Source: Hypomesus transpacificus
Taxonomy: Eukaryota > Chordata > Actinopteri > Osmeriformes > Osmeridae
Length of the DNA stretch: 64,000 bases
Direction: 5' to 3'
Assembly (NCBI RefSeq): GCF_021917145.1
Contig: NC_061061.1
Coordinates: forward strand, 9,557,390-9,621,389
In this document: one piece after another, positions 1 through 13,422 of the stretch
How the letters are laid out: the number at the start of each line of letters is the position of its first letter
Numbering within the stretch: the first letter of the stretch is position 1
Made by a program: the position numbers and the translations under genes
Notes under the pieces: generated by a model
The model's input: the letters and a program-made list of their open reading frames with translations, nothing else
Database searches by the model: none
What the model was told of the DNA's origin: nothing

Positions 1-116
1 CCAAGGAACACTGATGATTTAGAGAAGGGCCCAGGGTGTGGAATGCTAAGAACGTACTGTGAAGAGCGTTGTGTGGTCTGGTCTGGATGTCTGCTGGTAG
101 TCACTGTGTGTAAAGA

Positions 117-137
117 TGTGTGTGTGTGTGTGTGTGT
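117..137. repeat. TG dinucleotide microsatellite
   Basis: An almost uninterrupted run of TG repeats. It is an ordinary vertebrate microsatellite. Confidence 0.9.
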
Positions 138-3100
138 ATGGATCTCCATTGAATTACATTCCCGTCTCACTGTCATCTGACACATCAAGCAAACTATGGA
201 TTTGTGGTCTTTTTGTGTAAGTTTGACTTCTCTTCACGTCATTCTGTCCTTACTTACTGGTAAGGGAGAGGAAGATGTGTGTCACCTTTTCCATGCAACA
301 ATGCCATGTCGGAGGAACCAACATGTAATGATCACCACAGAGCATGTGACTGTGTGTTTGTGTGACTGTTATTCTACCCATGCAAGACTGTCTGTTGTTG
401 TCTGGGTTATCTAAGAAATCCTGAACTGTCAGCAAATGTTTTTACATGTGTTTCTGCTTTCTGAATGGCTATTTCACAAATGTCAAAATCTAGAATGTTT
501 GATAGGGTAAAATGTGTAGTCCTTATTTCTCTGATATTTAATTGGTGCTTGGTTTTCACTTCCTGGAATACGGAGTGTACCTTAGCCGAAAACAAATCTG
601 ACTAATAAATCAATCACTAGATTCTCTTGAACCTTCTCTCTTTCTCCTTTCCTATTTTATTTTATCTTCCTTTCTATCTCTCCCTATATCTCTGTCCCCC
701 TGTGGTTCAGTTGTGCTTTGTTATCTAGCACGGGCCAATAAAACATTCAGTGTAACACTACCCTTCCCTAAGGCTCTCGTCTGCTGCTCTATGACCATGC
801 TTTCAGCCGCGATGGTTGGAGTGAAGGTCCAGTCACACTTCTGATCGTAAAGCTCCAAAACAATAGAATAGGCATTCAAATCTACCTTGGTTCAAATGGG
901 AATACTGCGTTGGGTGAGAGGTTTGTGGATTAGATAGTGGTGCGCTTTGTACAAAATGTCCTGATTGGGCTGTTCCCTGTTCAGATTAGACACTCACCCT
1001 CAGATTAGTCCGACTGTGTGCAGATGTTCTGGGTGTTTGTAAAGGAGAGTGTCTCTTTACCTCGGTGACATTTACAGAGACAGGAAGAGGACACACACAC
1101 ACCTGCACATTTCACACAAGTGTTTTGTATACTTTTCACACACCCACCTGTTTGGCACACATACACTTACACTGCTTTACGACTAATGAGAACGTTGAAT
1201 TGTTTTCTCACTCTCCACACGGTATCTTAATCCCTTTTATGGTTTCATTAGAACAAAATAAATGTCGACTTTGTCTCTGCAAAATGTATTGTTATTACAT
1301 TTATTATGTGCACTACATTTCCTGCTACACAAAGTGCTTGACCTAACCGTAATATGAGGTGATAATGGGTCCCATGACCATAGATCAAATAAAATGTGTA
1401 TGTGCCCATTTTAACATTTGGACAGAGGTTGTGCCCTTTGGACATCCATCTATAATTAAACCATCTTCTATTGGCTCACCCATTATTTATCTTGTATGAC
1501 CTAGAACAGGACAGGCGATATGTCTGTCTTTCTCCCCCATTCCACCCTTTGACTTTCTCCTGTTCCCTGTCTCTTTTGTTGCCCTGTCAGCTCACGGGGT
1601 GCCACAAAGTCCCGCAGGCTCGGAGCATGCCAGCCTTGATGCCCTCCCCTGCCATGTTCCTCCCAAACAGCTCTGCAATTGCTCGGTCTCTCGGATCCTC
1701 ACTTTACCCCTCATTTTGGTTCAACCCGGTCCTTTGAAAATCATATGACCACAGCAGTGGTAAAGATTCAGTTGGTGACCTTAATATTACATGAGAAGAG
1801 GATGTGATATATCAATCTATCCCAAGGGGGTAATCTATATTTTGACACTGTTACATAATCTGTTGTTTTGAAGAGTCCCTGCTCCCACATACACACATAT
1901 ACTTTGCACACTGATGAACTGTTTCAGGCACTTTGCTTGTTTAGAATTTCAAAATATCCCTCCTTCAAACTATCTTCTATCTTTCAAAACTTTTTATTGA
2001 GCTTTAATTTATTCCAGATTGTCCAATTGAGACCAGCATCTTTTTTCAAAACAGTCCCGATCACAGCAAATGAAAAACATTGGCAGTTACAGTACAAAAT
2101 GCAACACATTTCCCGCAATGTAAATGCTGACATGTAAAGCATGCTAGAGCTTACATTACAGAAAAACCCATTGAATGTGCTTGGCTAACCTAAGACTCAC
2201 AATGTGAGTTATTTGCTAAACTAGGTCCTGGTGAGACCAAGAGATCAGGCTTTATTCCATCAAAGGGAACAATGTAGGCCACTGGAAATGTCTGCCAGCT
2301 ATTTTATGTTAGGTAACCAATCACAACCTCTTTAATCAATTCAGCGGCTGCATCCCTTTGTCTCTTTTTTCTCTCACTTCATCTCGGTTCACTCTCTTTC
2401 TCTCTCTCACTCCTGTTCCTCTCTCCATCTCAATCTTTCTTCCTCTCTCACTGAAAATGTTAAACTAACTGGCACGTGCTGCTCTGATTCCAAGTTAAAA
2501 AGGCATCAGTGTTTCGATTCTTTACAGACTCCAAACATGAGACAAACACAATGCTCCTATGAGGACTTTCCCATGACGTGATGAATCTTACTCACTCCAA
2601 ACTAGCTTCCTGAATGTTGGACAAAAAGACTGTTTGGTCCCCCTGTGAAGCTGTAAGTGAAAGGAATAAAACATGCATCACTGTTGATCATTGAGAAAAT
2701 GGTTACATGTGATGGAAACTGCCCTGACTAAGCAATGAAAGAAATGAAACTGTGTTTTATCTGAACAAGAATCTGTTTGATGATAGTCCACAGAGACAAA
2801 TTGTTGTCTAAAAACTCAGACTGTCTGATTTTGATCATTACTTCTTTAATAAATCTCTGAGTGACAATGTCCGACACCGTTCACCCATATTGACAGTTAA
2901 GGCTATCTCATAGTATTACAGCTGTGACACATTTGTAAATGGACCCTAATCCATGTTATGTTGTATAATCTGCATAATCTGCATGCAACCTGATTGTACT
3001 AATGCCATTGTCTGTCTCTCTTTCTCTCTGAATCATACTATCCCCCACCACCCTGGTTGATTTCCTGTTGATTTCCTATGCCTTCATTACAAAATATCAC

Positions 3101-4683
3101 CTCTCATTCGACATCCACAGGTTAAATGCAGTACAGACAGACATTCCCAAAACAAAATTGTTGTCGGATGCAGGTTCAAATGATTACTTTCTGTAGCTTT
3201 GTCGTTTTTTCTTTCACCCAACTTTGGTTCACTTTGGTCACTTGACAGAAATCTATAGCAGCATTGACATAAAGAAGAGAACAAATGGTTAAAAAGCAGC
3301 AGAGCTGAGGGAATTACAGTAGAATGTTCCCTCTGTTGAAACTACCACACACTCAAAGGTAAGTATTCTGCCAGCACTGGACAGACTGCCAAACTGTACA
3401 GTTTAATTAGGACACAGATACACTCACATAGATACACCACAAAATGCCTTCACACAAACACACACACACACACAGTTACACAGTGTCAGATACCCAGTGC
3501 AGAAACTAACTACGCCGCATGTGCGTTTGGGGGAACGACAGATGGTAGATAGAAAGAAAGAGAGGAACACCTTTGTGCCTCTTTCTCTGGCAGACTTGAT
3601 CAGCAAGAGAAGCCAACTCCCAGACTATCTGCTGTTAAAGGCCTCACACTACCCCTCTTTCTCACTACCAAAAAGTGTCTGACGAACGTTCAAACATAGG
3701 CTTTTTATGTATGTGTTGGTGTGTGTGTGTGTTTCACAAAGAGCTACAGTGTGACACACTCGCATGAGTGGGTGTACAACAAACACAACCACACACGCAC
3801 ACACGCACACACACACGACAATGAGCTATGATTCAGAGCCTGGCTTTAATTACACATCAGACATGATCTCCAGCTCTATCTCTCTAACCCTCTTTCTCTA
3901 TCCATCTCTTCATCTCTCCTCCTCCCCCATTAACTGACAATCATCAACCTCACAATCCAGCTTTAGCAGGTATCAAATGCAAGGCATCTGACCCAGTACG
4001 TCGGGGACATTACAGAACAGTGGGAGAGAACGTAGGAGGGGATAAATGCTGTAATGTAATTTACCATACTTTCACATCACTGACCATGAAATAAGAATAC
4101 GATGAGAGGAGGAGAAAGAAAGGTGGATACTTGACCTTCAGGGGGATTCTGAAAGCGAAAGCTAACCGCATGGACAGTACATATTTCTGAAACCAACATT
4201 CTGCCAGTAGGACAGCTCTGCCTCCTTGACCTGGTCTAGACTAGACAAGCTGTGTGTGTGTTTGTGTGTGTTTGTGTGTGTGTGGAAGCTGTGTGTGTGT
4301 GGTTCTACATTTATTCACATATTTCCTTCTCTCTCTTTCTCTCCCGCTCCCCTCCTCTCTGTGTGCCACTGGCTCTGAGCCCAGAGGGATTCCTATCATC
4401 TGGTGTAGCTACATGATGCCAAGACTAACCACTGGGCTACACAGCATTTAAAGGCGATAGAGAGGGGAAGAGAGCCGAGAGGAGGATGTCCACAAATCTG
4501 GGTAATCTGGGACGTAAAGAAGGATAGAGTTTGCATTGGAGAGGGAGGAGAGAGAAATGATAGAATTAGAAGAGGGCTAATGTGGACTGAGCGACAAATC
4601 CAAAATACTATTTACTCTCCCTCCCTCCTTTCACACTACACTCCCCTGAAGAGAATGGAAGAGAGGTGGAATAAAATAAACAC

Positions 4684-4948
4684 AAGAAAGAAAAAAGAAG
4701 GAAAGAAAGAAAGGCCATGGCCAGCTGTCCTGTGTCAGCTTCTTTGAAGTGTCCTTTGCGCAGGCCAATCGATCAGTCGTCCAAATCCAATCTCCCCAAA
4801 CATTGTTTCGACAATCGCCCAGAGTAGCTACATCCTTTGAGGGAAAGGTCACTGTAATGAAATAAGGCCCACCCAATGGATTCGTTTTGATCCTCAAGCC
4901 TGTTGGACTCCCTTTTCTTTCTTTCTTTCTTTCTCTCTCTTTCTTTTT
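4684..4948. repeat. Inverted purine/pyrimidine tracts (AAAG-rich arm and CTTT-rich arm)
   Basis: A purine tract of AAAG/GAAA type at about 4684-4712 is matched by a CTTT/CTCT tract at about 4911-4948. About 200 bp of ordinary-looking sequence lies between them. The arms are complementary in type, so the locus could form a stem-loop, although simple sequence of this kind also arises independently. Confidence 0.6.
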
Positions 4949-5562
4949 GATGCATACTTGATGCTTTAACACACTTGGTATTCCTAATTAATACAATGAC
5001 AATTTTCAGATTTGCAGGTTGCTGTTTGGTGTCCCCTTGAATGAAAGACTTTTCCTTATGGTCCGGTTGCTCGGGTACTTTTCCTGAAATGTCCTTTTAT
5101 TTTTGTTTCGATTTCTCTCCCTCACCAAACGTTCTCTTTTCTCCATCTTTCTATCTTCGATTTCACTTCTTATATCTCTTGAGTATTCCTCTCACACAAA
5201 TTCAGATTTGAATAAGCTTCATTTACATGACAAGAGGGCTCATGCCCAGGCACTTGCACACTGAAACAAACACACTGGCTCTTCTCCCTCAGGCTATTTT
5301 TATTAGCCTTCTTTCATCTTGGAACCCCACTGCGCCTGCATGCCCTGAGGCCTTGGAATCTGGGTGGCTGAGGATAGGAGAGCTCGTAAATTACACAAGC
5401 CCAAATGACGACCTCTAATGGGTGGTGGATGGCAAATCATCTCACCCTGCCAGAGTAATGGTCCTATGTATTTGTGCCTATATGGCAATGTGCATAATGT
5501 TGCCATGCTTATTGGCATAAGTGAAACTGGGCTTGTTTATGTGGGTCTCTGTGTGTCTGTCT

Positions 5563-5580
5563 CTGTGTGTGTGTGTGTGT
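5563..5580. repeat. TG dinucleotide microsatellite
   Basis: A short, uninterrupted TG run inside a wider TG/TC-rich stretch (5550-5585). Confidence 0.85.
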
Positions 5581-6517
5581 CTCTGTGAGCTCACAAGTGA
5601 ATCCTTGAGGGTATTGTTGGAGAACGCAGAGACACCCACCAGGGGGTTCACCATTACACCATGGGGTCAGCCGTAATGACGTGTCCCTTTCACCGGCTCA
5701 TGACTCCTTCCTCACCCTTCCTTTCTCTGTGTCTGGGCTGAAGTGCGTCATTGGTCGCCATCAACTTCCCGTTAGGTCACAGTCTCACATTCCTACAGCC
5801 CTAGCCTCTTGTGAGAGACACTCACCCACTGTGTGTAGGGGTCACCCTTAACCTCTCTTTTTGTCTGCTTCTGAAGTGCAGCCCCAGACTGCGTAGAAGC
5901 ATTCACTTACTAAACATGATTCTTGCATTTGGTCTTGAGGAAAATAGCTGTATTCACAAAATCCTCATTGCTCAATCCTAGTCTATCTCGCTATCAGACC
6001 GTTTACAGGGAAAAGCCTTTAAGAGACAACGTTTTTGAGTAAATTGTCCCTTTATTCATCTCTTTGAAGCACCCTCATAACTAAACAAGAAAGAATAATG
6101 AGTATATTCAAGTAGAAGGAGGCGCCGTTTGTTGACATTTTTCACACAGCTGTACTAGCTAATTAGCCTAACAGGGTTTCTTGAGTGCTTTAACAAGGTT
6201 GTCTCCTTTTCTGCATGCTATTGGCTTCAGTCCCTGAAGAGAGTTTAGCAGCATAGGAAAGGTACAGAGACAGATGGGCTGTTCTCACAATGATGTACCA
6301 AGAAAAGGTGGCGTATAGCAGAGAACGAACACAAGTGAATGGCTGAAACATAAATGATTATTTCAGGTCTGTTTTCAGAACTTCATCAGTGCTATAAATT
6401 CAGCACTGTGTAATAACATGGGTTAGTAAACTTGCATGCTACCAATGCATTTTGACTGGATATTTGTATGAAAATTTGAGTTGTGTGTGTTTACGAGTTG
6501 AGTGTGTTGCGTGTGTG

Positions 6518-7550
6518 GAGACATGGGGGAGACATGGGGGAGACATGTGGGAGACATGGAGGAGACATGAGGGAGACATGGGGGAGACATGAGGGAGACA
6601 TGGGGGAGACATGAGGGAGACATAGTGGAGCCATGAGGGAGACATGGGGGAGACATGGGGGAGACATGAGGGAGACATGGGGGAGACATGGGGAAGACAT
6701 GGGGGAGACATGAGGGAGACATGGGGGAGGAATGAGGGAGACATGAGGGAGACATGGGGGAGACATGAGGGAGACATGAGGGAGACATGGGGGAGACATG
6801 AGGGAGACATGGGGGAGACATGGGGAAGACATGGGGGAGACATGAGGGAGACATGGGGGAGGAATGAGGGAGACATGAGGGAGACATGGGGGAGACATGA
6901 GGGAGACATGGGGGAGACATGAGGGAGACATGGGGGAGACATGGGGGAGACATGAGGGAGACATGGGGGAGACATGAGGGAGACATGAGGGAGACATGAG
7001 GGAGACATGAGGGAGACATGGGGGAGACATGAGGGAGACATGGGGGAGACATGAGGGAGACATGAGGGAGACATGGGGGAGACATGGGGAAGACATGGGG
7101 GAGACATGAGGGAGACATGGGGGAAGAATGAGGGAGACATGAGGGAGGCATGGGGGAGACATGAGGGAGACATGGGGGAGACATGAGAAAGACATGAGGG
7201 AGACATGAGGGAGACATGGGGGAGACATGAGGGAGACATGAGGGAGACATGGGGGAGACATGAGGGAGACATGAGGGAGACATGGGGGAGACATGAGGGA
7301 GACATGAGGGAGACATGGGGGAGACATGAGGGAGACATGAGGGAGACATGAGGGAGACATGGGGGAGACATGAGGGAGACATGAGGGAGACATGGGGGAG
7401 ACATGAGGGAGACATGGGGGAGACATGAGGGAGACATGAGGGAGACATGAGGGAGACATGGGGGAGACATGAGGGAGACATGGGGGAGACATGAGGGAGA
7501 CATGAGAGAGACATGAGGGAGACATGAGGGAGACATGAGAGAGACATGGC
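6518..7550. repeat. Minisatellite, 11-bp unit GAGACATGRGG, about 94 copies
   Basis: The stretch is a continuous tandem array of the 11-bp unit GAGACATGRGG, where R alternates between A and G. It covers 1033 bp, or about 94 units. Variant units (AAGACATGGGG at 6694, 6826 and 7090; GAGGAATGAGG or AAGAATGAGG with AATG at 6731, 6863 and 7127) recur at spacings of exactly 132 and 264 bp, which shows a higher-order 12-unit repeat. Because 11 is not a multiple of 3, each minus-strand frame reads the same 11-residue peptide (MSPSCLPHVSL and variants). That produces three overlapping long open frames with no sign of being a gene. Confidence 0.97.
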
Positions 7551-9400
7551 TGAGTTGGGTGAGTGCAGAAGCCAGACAGGAGGTTATAAAAGTAAGCGGT
7601 AAGTGGCTAGCTGGTGCCATCCTCATTACCTTCACTAATGCCCCCCCCCAGCCTGATCAATGTTCCCACACCACCAGACTGCATTAGCCCAGAACACATA
7701 GGCCTTCTGGGGCTGAGGGAGGGGGAAGAGGGGGAGAGAAGGAAAGAGAGTACTTGCATACAGCTACTCTGAGGGGCTCCGCCCTGGCACTGTCATTGAT
7801 CTGAGGCCATTATGTGGGCTACTGTCCAGGGTCCTGAATGAAAATATCATACGTTTAGGGTTGAGCAAAGGGGCATTGAGGTCAGCATCTGAATGCCCAA
7901 CAGCGGATATATAACATAAGAGCTTTTCTATTGTCTCAAGCATCAGCCTGGATAATGAGGTGATACAGTATGTTTTGAGTGGAGCTCAGCGAATTGCATA
8001 TAGATTTACTGTTGATTGTTTGAGTGTTTTTCCAGTCAGGCAGTCACAGGGAAATTGCATTTTGCCCTGAGCCTGTGTAATTTAATGTACTGTTGAACTG
8101 TTTCTCTAAGCAGAACAAACACCCTGTTCACCCGAAAAGCCGATGTAATAGACTTTCCTGGACTTAGACCTATTGGCTTGTAGCTTTCCATACTTAAGAT
8201 TTGGTTTTAAATAGCAGAGAAGGTTGATCTGTTTGTCTCGCTTTCGGGCATCCTCATACAAGTGGCCAGTATCTCTGAAAAGTATTTTGACAAAGGTTTC
8301 TGCAGAGTAAACCCCCCCCTGCTCCACTACCACCACTCATCTTTGACGTGAGCTTTGACCTCTGTCAGCTGTTGCTGGTTAAAAATCGTGACAGGTCAAG
8401 CTCCTCAGTTAGGGTGGCCACAGGACCTGGAAGCCTCCGAAGGTGAAAGAGCCTGATCGTTTAACAAGATTAGGGCTTGGGTTCACAGTTCATGGACTTT
8501 CCTCTCTTCAGCATGAAGCAGCACAACACTTAGAGCACTACTGCCTCTCTATGGTGCTTGTTGTTCATTATTTCTCACATTTAGTCTTCATGACAGTTTC
8601 ATCTAAAACCAGTTGAAATTGATGTGTTGATGTGTTAATTTGAACTAATAGTTCAAAGAAATTAAATCACATACTTTGTTTAAAAGTGGTTAATAGGCCG
8701 TCAAGTATAAAAATGTCTACTACTTAGTATAATTTTCTGTCTGAGTGAAACATTTTCTGTCTGTTTTGGATATTTTAGTAACATTAAATCTTAACTCGAG
8801 GACCTTATTTTCGGGCAAAAATCTTGATGGAAAATATTTGTTTTATTGGCAGACTCTTCTGCCCTCTGGTGGTAAAAACATGACAAATACACAGTATTAC
8901 AGTCCCTGGACCGGATGTGATTCTACCATAACCTTGGGTCAGCTCCAATAAATTAATCAAGTACACAGATGACCAAAACAGACATTTTAATGGCCATCAA
9001 CATAATGTAATTTAAATGATCGATTAGTAAACAAATCATTTATTTTCATATGAAATTCTACCAACAATGTCAAAAAGTTTTTTATGGCATCTAACAACCT
9101 GATACCCACAAAGATCTCTATAAATTACCTATGTCAAGGCAGCGTTAATCCCGTATTTACAATAAAATGTATATACTATCCCTTATCTGAATCATAACCT
9201 GCAATGTAACAAAATTGAAAAATGTCTCACCTGTAGCAATATAGAGGCAAGTGTCACAGAGTCTTCGTTTATATGTAAATTCAGCAATAGTTTACAGTAA
9301 TCTGGGATTAAAGTAGTGGGTGAGAGGATTGAGATTCAGGTTCCAGTCCTGGCGTGTCAGCTAGAGTTTTTGCGGTACCCTGAGTTGCTTGGGTCAAAGT
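7551..9400. other. Intergenic stretch; 3' flank of the minus-strand dehydrogenase
   Basis: No coding exon is recognisable. The right part (about 9150-9400) probably includes the 3' UTR of the minus-strand retinol dehydrogenase: an AATAAA on the minus strand is not obvious immediately downstream of the stop, so the end of that UTR is not fixed. The block 7760-7930 is less repetitive than its surroundings and may be conserved non-coding sequence, but this was not tested. Confidence 0.5.
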
Positions 9401-12400
9401 TCAGTTTTTCTCAGTATATCCCACCAGGCGGGCGCTATCCTCCCAGAGTCTCATGGCCACTACATCATCTCTTCCTTCAAGGGCAGTCTGTTTCACAGCA
9501 CAATCACTGAAACACACACACCACATTAATTAAATTTGAAGTGAGCACAACTGGACAAATAAACACAACTGGGCAAATTGTGAACACAGCAGGGTATGTG
9601 GCAGTAGGTTACCTGAAGTAGCAGCCAGACTGGGGCTCCAGTCCAGGGGTGACAGCACAGTAGATGGAGGTCTGGGCCCCCTGAGCGGGGGTCTTCATCA
9701 GGAGCATCGAGGGAGCCGACAGGATGGCCCTCAGCATGGGGAACCAGCTCTCCACGTGACGTCCCAGCTCCGTCTTGATCACCCCCGGGTGCAGACTGTA
9801 GGATGTCACCCCCGTCCCTGCCAAGGGAGAGCGATACGGAGATATGGATGTGGGGGCGGGTGACATGTTACAGAGGTGACGTGAGAGAAGAGGGTGGTGA
9901 CATTGAGGGTTACTGAAGTGAAATTAAAGGAGGTGAAACCAGTTATGGAGATATCCACTAACCAGTGTGTGACGTCTTTGTGTTTACCTTTCATCCTACG
10001 GGACAACTCTCTGGAGAAGAGCACATTGGCGAGTTTGCTCTGTCTGTAGCTGACCAGAGAGTTGTATGGCCTCTTGTTGAAGAACAGATCATCAAACTGG
10101 ATCTTTCCTGGAGCAAACAGAGACTTCATGTCTTCATTTTCAGTAAATCTATTTATAAATAAATTTAAATATTATAATTTTGTCCAATCAGAGGCCCTAT
10201 CCTCCGCTTTTTAAAAGTTATTTATTTTTCTCCAACATTTGAAAACAATCCTATGTCCATGTGTTCAATGAACAAATACATAATCAGATGTAATCAATTG
10301 TTTACATTGGACTACAACATTAGAAATTACGTACAAATGTAGATAGTGTAAAATTCTGTCCCTGTGAATGTTTTAAAAATAAAGTTCATCAAGTTACCCC
10401 CTCGGTGTGCAATACTGGACACATTCACCACCCGGCTTGGGGCGGAGCCTTTGAGCTTGTCCAGAAGGATATTGGTCAGCAGGAAGTGCCCCAAGTGATT
10501 GACAGCCAGTTGTGTCTCAAAGCCATCCTCTGTTATCCACTTAGGGCACATCATCACACCTGATGAACAGCAGTTACAAGATAAATTCACCATGATCCAC
10601 ATAATCCCCACTGTAAATACAGTAGCTAATCTGATCAATCTACCTGACATTCATCTAAAACATTATGCACCGTACATAATAATTTATAAAGGCAATTTCT
10701 TTGGCATAAAACTTTAAAGTCCTCGTACATTCCATGATGTAAACCTGTACGGCACAAAGAAACCAAACGACTAGCGGAGGAGGGTCTAGTCAACGAGCTG
10801 AACTATATTTTTAACAGGTTTGATTCACATCCACCCGCAACCAAACCCTCCGCAGCCCTTATTCCACACTGTTGCAAAGGGCCGTTTGCAACCCTAAAGA
10901 CACTTTCCCCCTTCTCCCTCTCTCCCCACTATTATGCCCACCTCCCCCACTCCTTCCGCCCCATCAATATTCACACAGCAACACAAGGGGCCCACAGGGG
11001 GCCCTGTTCACTCTACACATCGGACTACAGATACAACTGTAAGACATGCCATCTGCAGAAGTTAGGGGACAACTCAATTGTTGGATGTGTAAAGGAAGAT
11101 CACGAAGAGGAGTACAGAGGCCTGGTTGATGACAGGAGTACTTTCAAGAACAGACTCATTCTGTTACAGTACTCAACTGTACTCACTTCAGGAGGTCCTT
11201 CCTGCCAGTTGCCATCAGACTGCACAATGGTCTGTGTACTGGATGCTCCGGTCTTTGAGCCAGTGCTGCAGGTACACTTATACTTAGTTTTGACCTCACT
11301 ATTAGGTCAATGCACACCAGAACTTAGTTTTATTTAGGCAATACTGTGAATTTACTGTGTACACTTGTATGATCACCGTGTATACTTGTATTATCATAGT
11401 GTATACTTGTAATGTTACTATGTGTACTTGTATTGTATATACATGATACTAAATACAGGTCAACCTTAACCTAAAGTTACATCTAATCTAGTAAATAATG
11501 ACTGAGCAACTTCCTCCTTTAAGATGGGCTCATAAGTGTGACTTCCAATAGTATCAAAATTAACCAAAAATCACATTGGTCCCCTGCTTGAAGATTAGGC
11601 ACACCTTACGTTTTCTTGACACCCACCTGCATTGTTGATTAGTATGTCCAGACGCTCCTCACTGGCGAGGAACTCTCTGGTGAACTCTCTGACGGAGTAC
11701 AGCGAGGCCAGGTCTAGGTGGCGGACCACAACATTGCCATTTCCTGTGGAACGGCGGATTTCTTCTGCCGCCTTCTCAGCCCGCGTCAAGTCACGGCATG
11801 CCATGACCACCCTTGCCCCTGCATCCAAAATAGACCACAACAGCAATAGGTGTTTGATAGTGTTTTCAATTACTCACACATGCACACATACGACTGCATA
11901 AACTCTAATACTAACATTAACTCATTCTCTCTCACCCTTCTAAACACACAGTAATCTAACAGAAAACATCCATTCAACTTTACTTATATAATGCAACTTC
12001 TTTTCCAAATTTCCACACACACCCCTGACATACTGAGAACACATTCAGGGACACCACCCAATCAAATCCAGGTCCTGCAAGAGGTGCCCCACATCCCTCT
12101 CACACGCAAAAACCAACACACCATAATCTGATAGAAATATGGCACAGGACACACATAATCTGATAATCTAGTCATCGAGAAATGGTTTGTCCATTGAGGT
12201 TTCTCTCTCAGAGTGCTTTATGGCGATCGCTGATGATAAAATGATTCCAAAGCCAGTTTCATGCTGTTCTCTCTTGGGAGATAATAGCTGAAATCATTAA
12301 TAACGAATGGATGGTTGTGTTTGGATTGTTCTAGGTAGGGATTTATTGCCTGTTTAGGATAACCCATAATACCATAATCATGTAAATTGTAGGGATGTAC

Positions 12401-13422
12401 ATGGTCACATGAACACACACAGAGATATAATCAAAACAATGAAAACAAATGCACACCCACACTCAGATCCACACACACACACCTCTTATAGAGAGTTTGT
12501 CTGACGGCCCCATGCTGAGCCTAACCTGTACTGTACCTCGATGGGCCATGTCACGGGACGTCTCCTTTCCGATCCCAGTGTTGGCACCAGTGATGAGCAC
12601 TGTCTTGCCCTCCAGTCGGACTGAACATCGACACACACCACCAGCTATCCATTTTCTCAATAGAATAAAGCCTTGGGGCAGAGGGTCCACAAACAATGAG
12701 GTTGTAAAACGATTGATTTTCTTTCACAGTATCAGTGTCATTGTAGTTACAGTGATTGATTGGTCAGAGCATGGTGTGATGTTTTTATTCAATATAGGTA
12801 GACTAAAATGTCTGAGTGGTTTAGTGTACTATATTCATGTGCATGGGCACATGTTGGGTTGAATTTAACTTCAGGAAATGTTAGATGAAATATTGCGTAA
12901 CATTGTGTGTAAGCACCTATATGTATTGCAAATAACTTTCAAGACCAGTTGTAATATAATAGGCTAAAAATATATTATAAATCAGATATTTTGTATAGCA
13001 AAATAACAGCAACCTTTTTTATATTATCGTAAAAAGCTGTAAAAAACACATTAAACCGCAAACAAGCAAACACGGTCAAATACAGAGAATAACAATGCTC
13101 CGGAAAAACCTGACCTGGTTTTTACCATCTTTGTACTTTATTTAACATTTTTTGCGATACATTTTTTTCCGTGTGATTGTTTCAGTCCTCGTTGGTCAAC
13201 ATTCTATTAGTAATAAGCTACTTTTGTTGATACTTAGATCATCAGACACCACAACAGACGCGAGAGCCATAAAGGCCATGACTTACAGATCACTGTCACA
13301 GCAATGACAGCGCCATACTTCGCCGGTGTAGACAAATCAACTTCATCCCACATATTCTCCGTAGGACCGGACCCACCAGACCACGGGTGGACCGAATACC
13401 CTCCGTGGGGATCCCTCCTCAT
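9401..13422 (-). CDS. Retinol dehydrogenase of the RDH11-14 group (short-chain dehydrogenase)
   Basis: Seven coding exons join in phase (13422-13287, 12671-12537, 11818-11627, 10559-10398, 10107-9988, 9817-9613, 9506-9401) to give 351 aa. The product is a membrane-anchored SDR, in this family an NADP(H)-dependent retinal/retinol oxidoreductase of the ER. Visible features are a hydrophobic N-terminal anchor ([15 protein letters not shown]), the cofactor motif TGANTGIG, the NNAG motif, the catalytic YRQSK (YxxxK) and the family stretch [18 protein letters not shown]. The start at 13422 is the first in-frame Met; a second Met about 24 codons later (MWDEVDL) would still keep the anchor. Sequence is between RDH12 and RDH13 (e.g. 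[21 protein letters not shown]), so I give no symbol. The gene is head-to-head with pogz. Introns include LINE debris (10.76-11.26 kb). Confidence 0.93.
10760..11440 (+). mobile_element. Decayed LINE (non-LTR retrotransposon) 3' fragment
   Basis: This lies in an intron of the dehydrogenase, on the opposite strand. At 11190-11233 the plus strand reads [14 protein letters not shown], a peptide typical of the end of the reverse-transcriptase ORF in Rex1/L2-type fish LINEs. Upstream the coding sense is broken by stops and frameshifts. After it comes an AT-rich tail with several copies of a GTGTATACTTGTA-type 18-20 bp motif (11350-11440), likely the element's 3' UTR. The 5' limit is uncertain. Confidence 0.6.

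Larger units (their letters stand above)
1..6517. other. Intergenic region without a recognisable gene
   Basis: I find no exon that I can tie to a protein family here on either strand. The open frames are short, lack repeated splice-phase agreement and overlap simple sequence. The stretch holds TG/CA microsatellites (about 117-137, 3462-3475, 3720-3732, 3791-3818, 4252-4302, 5563-5580), several pyrimidine-rich blocks (2360-2450, 3880-3930, 4320-4360) and one inverted repeat of purine/pyrimidine arms (4684-4948). The segment 5270-5520 is less repetitive and AT/homeobox-site-like, which might mean regulatory sequence, but that is only an impression. Confidence 0.6.

Noticed and set aside
1471-1737. 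Open frame with Ser/Pro-rich translation
   Set aside because: Low-complexity pyrimidine-rich sequence with no family match and no matching splice signals.
6423-7635. Three minus-strand open frames of 344-398 codons and one plus-strand frame inside the 11-bp repeat
   Set aside because: They arise because an 11-bp unit without stops stays open in every frame. The peptides are only the repeat, with no other domain and no splice or promoter evidence.
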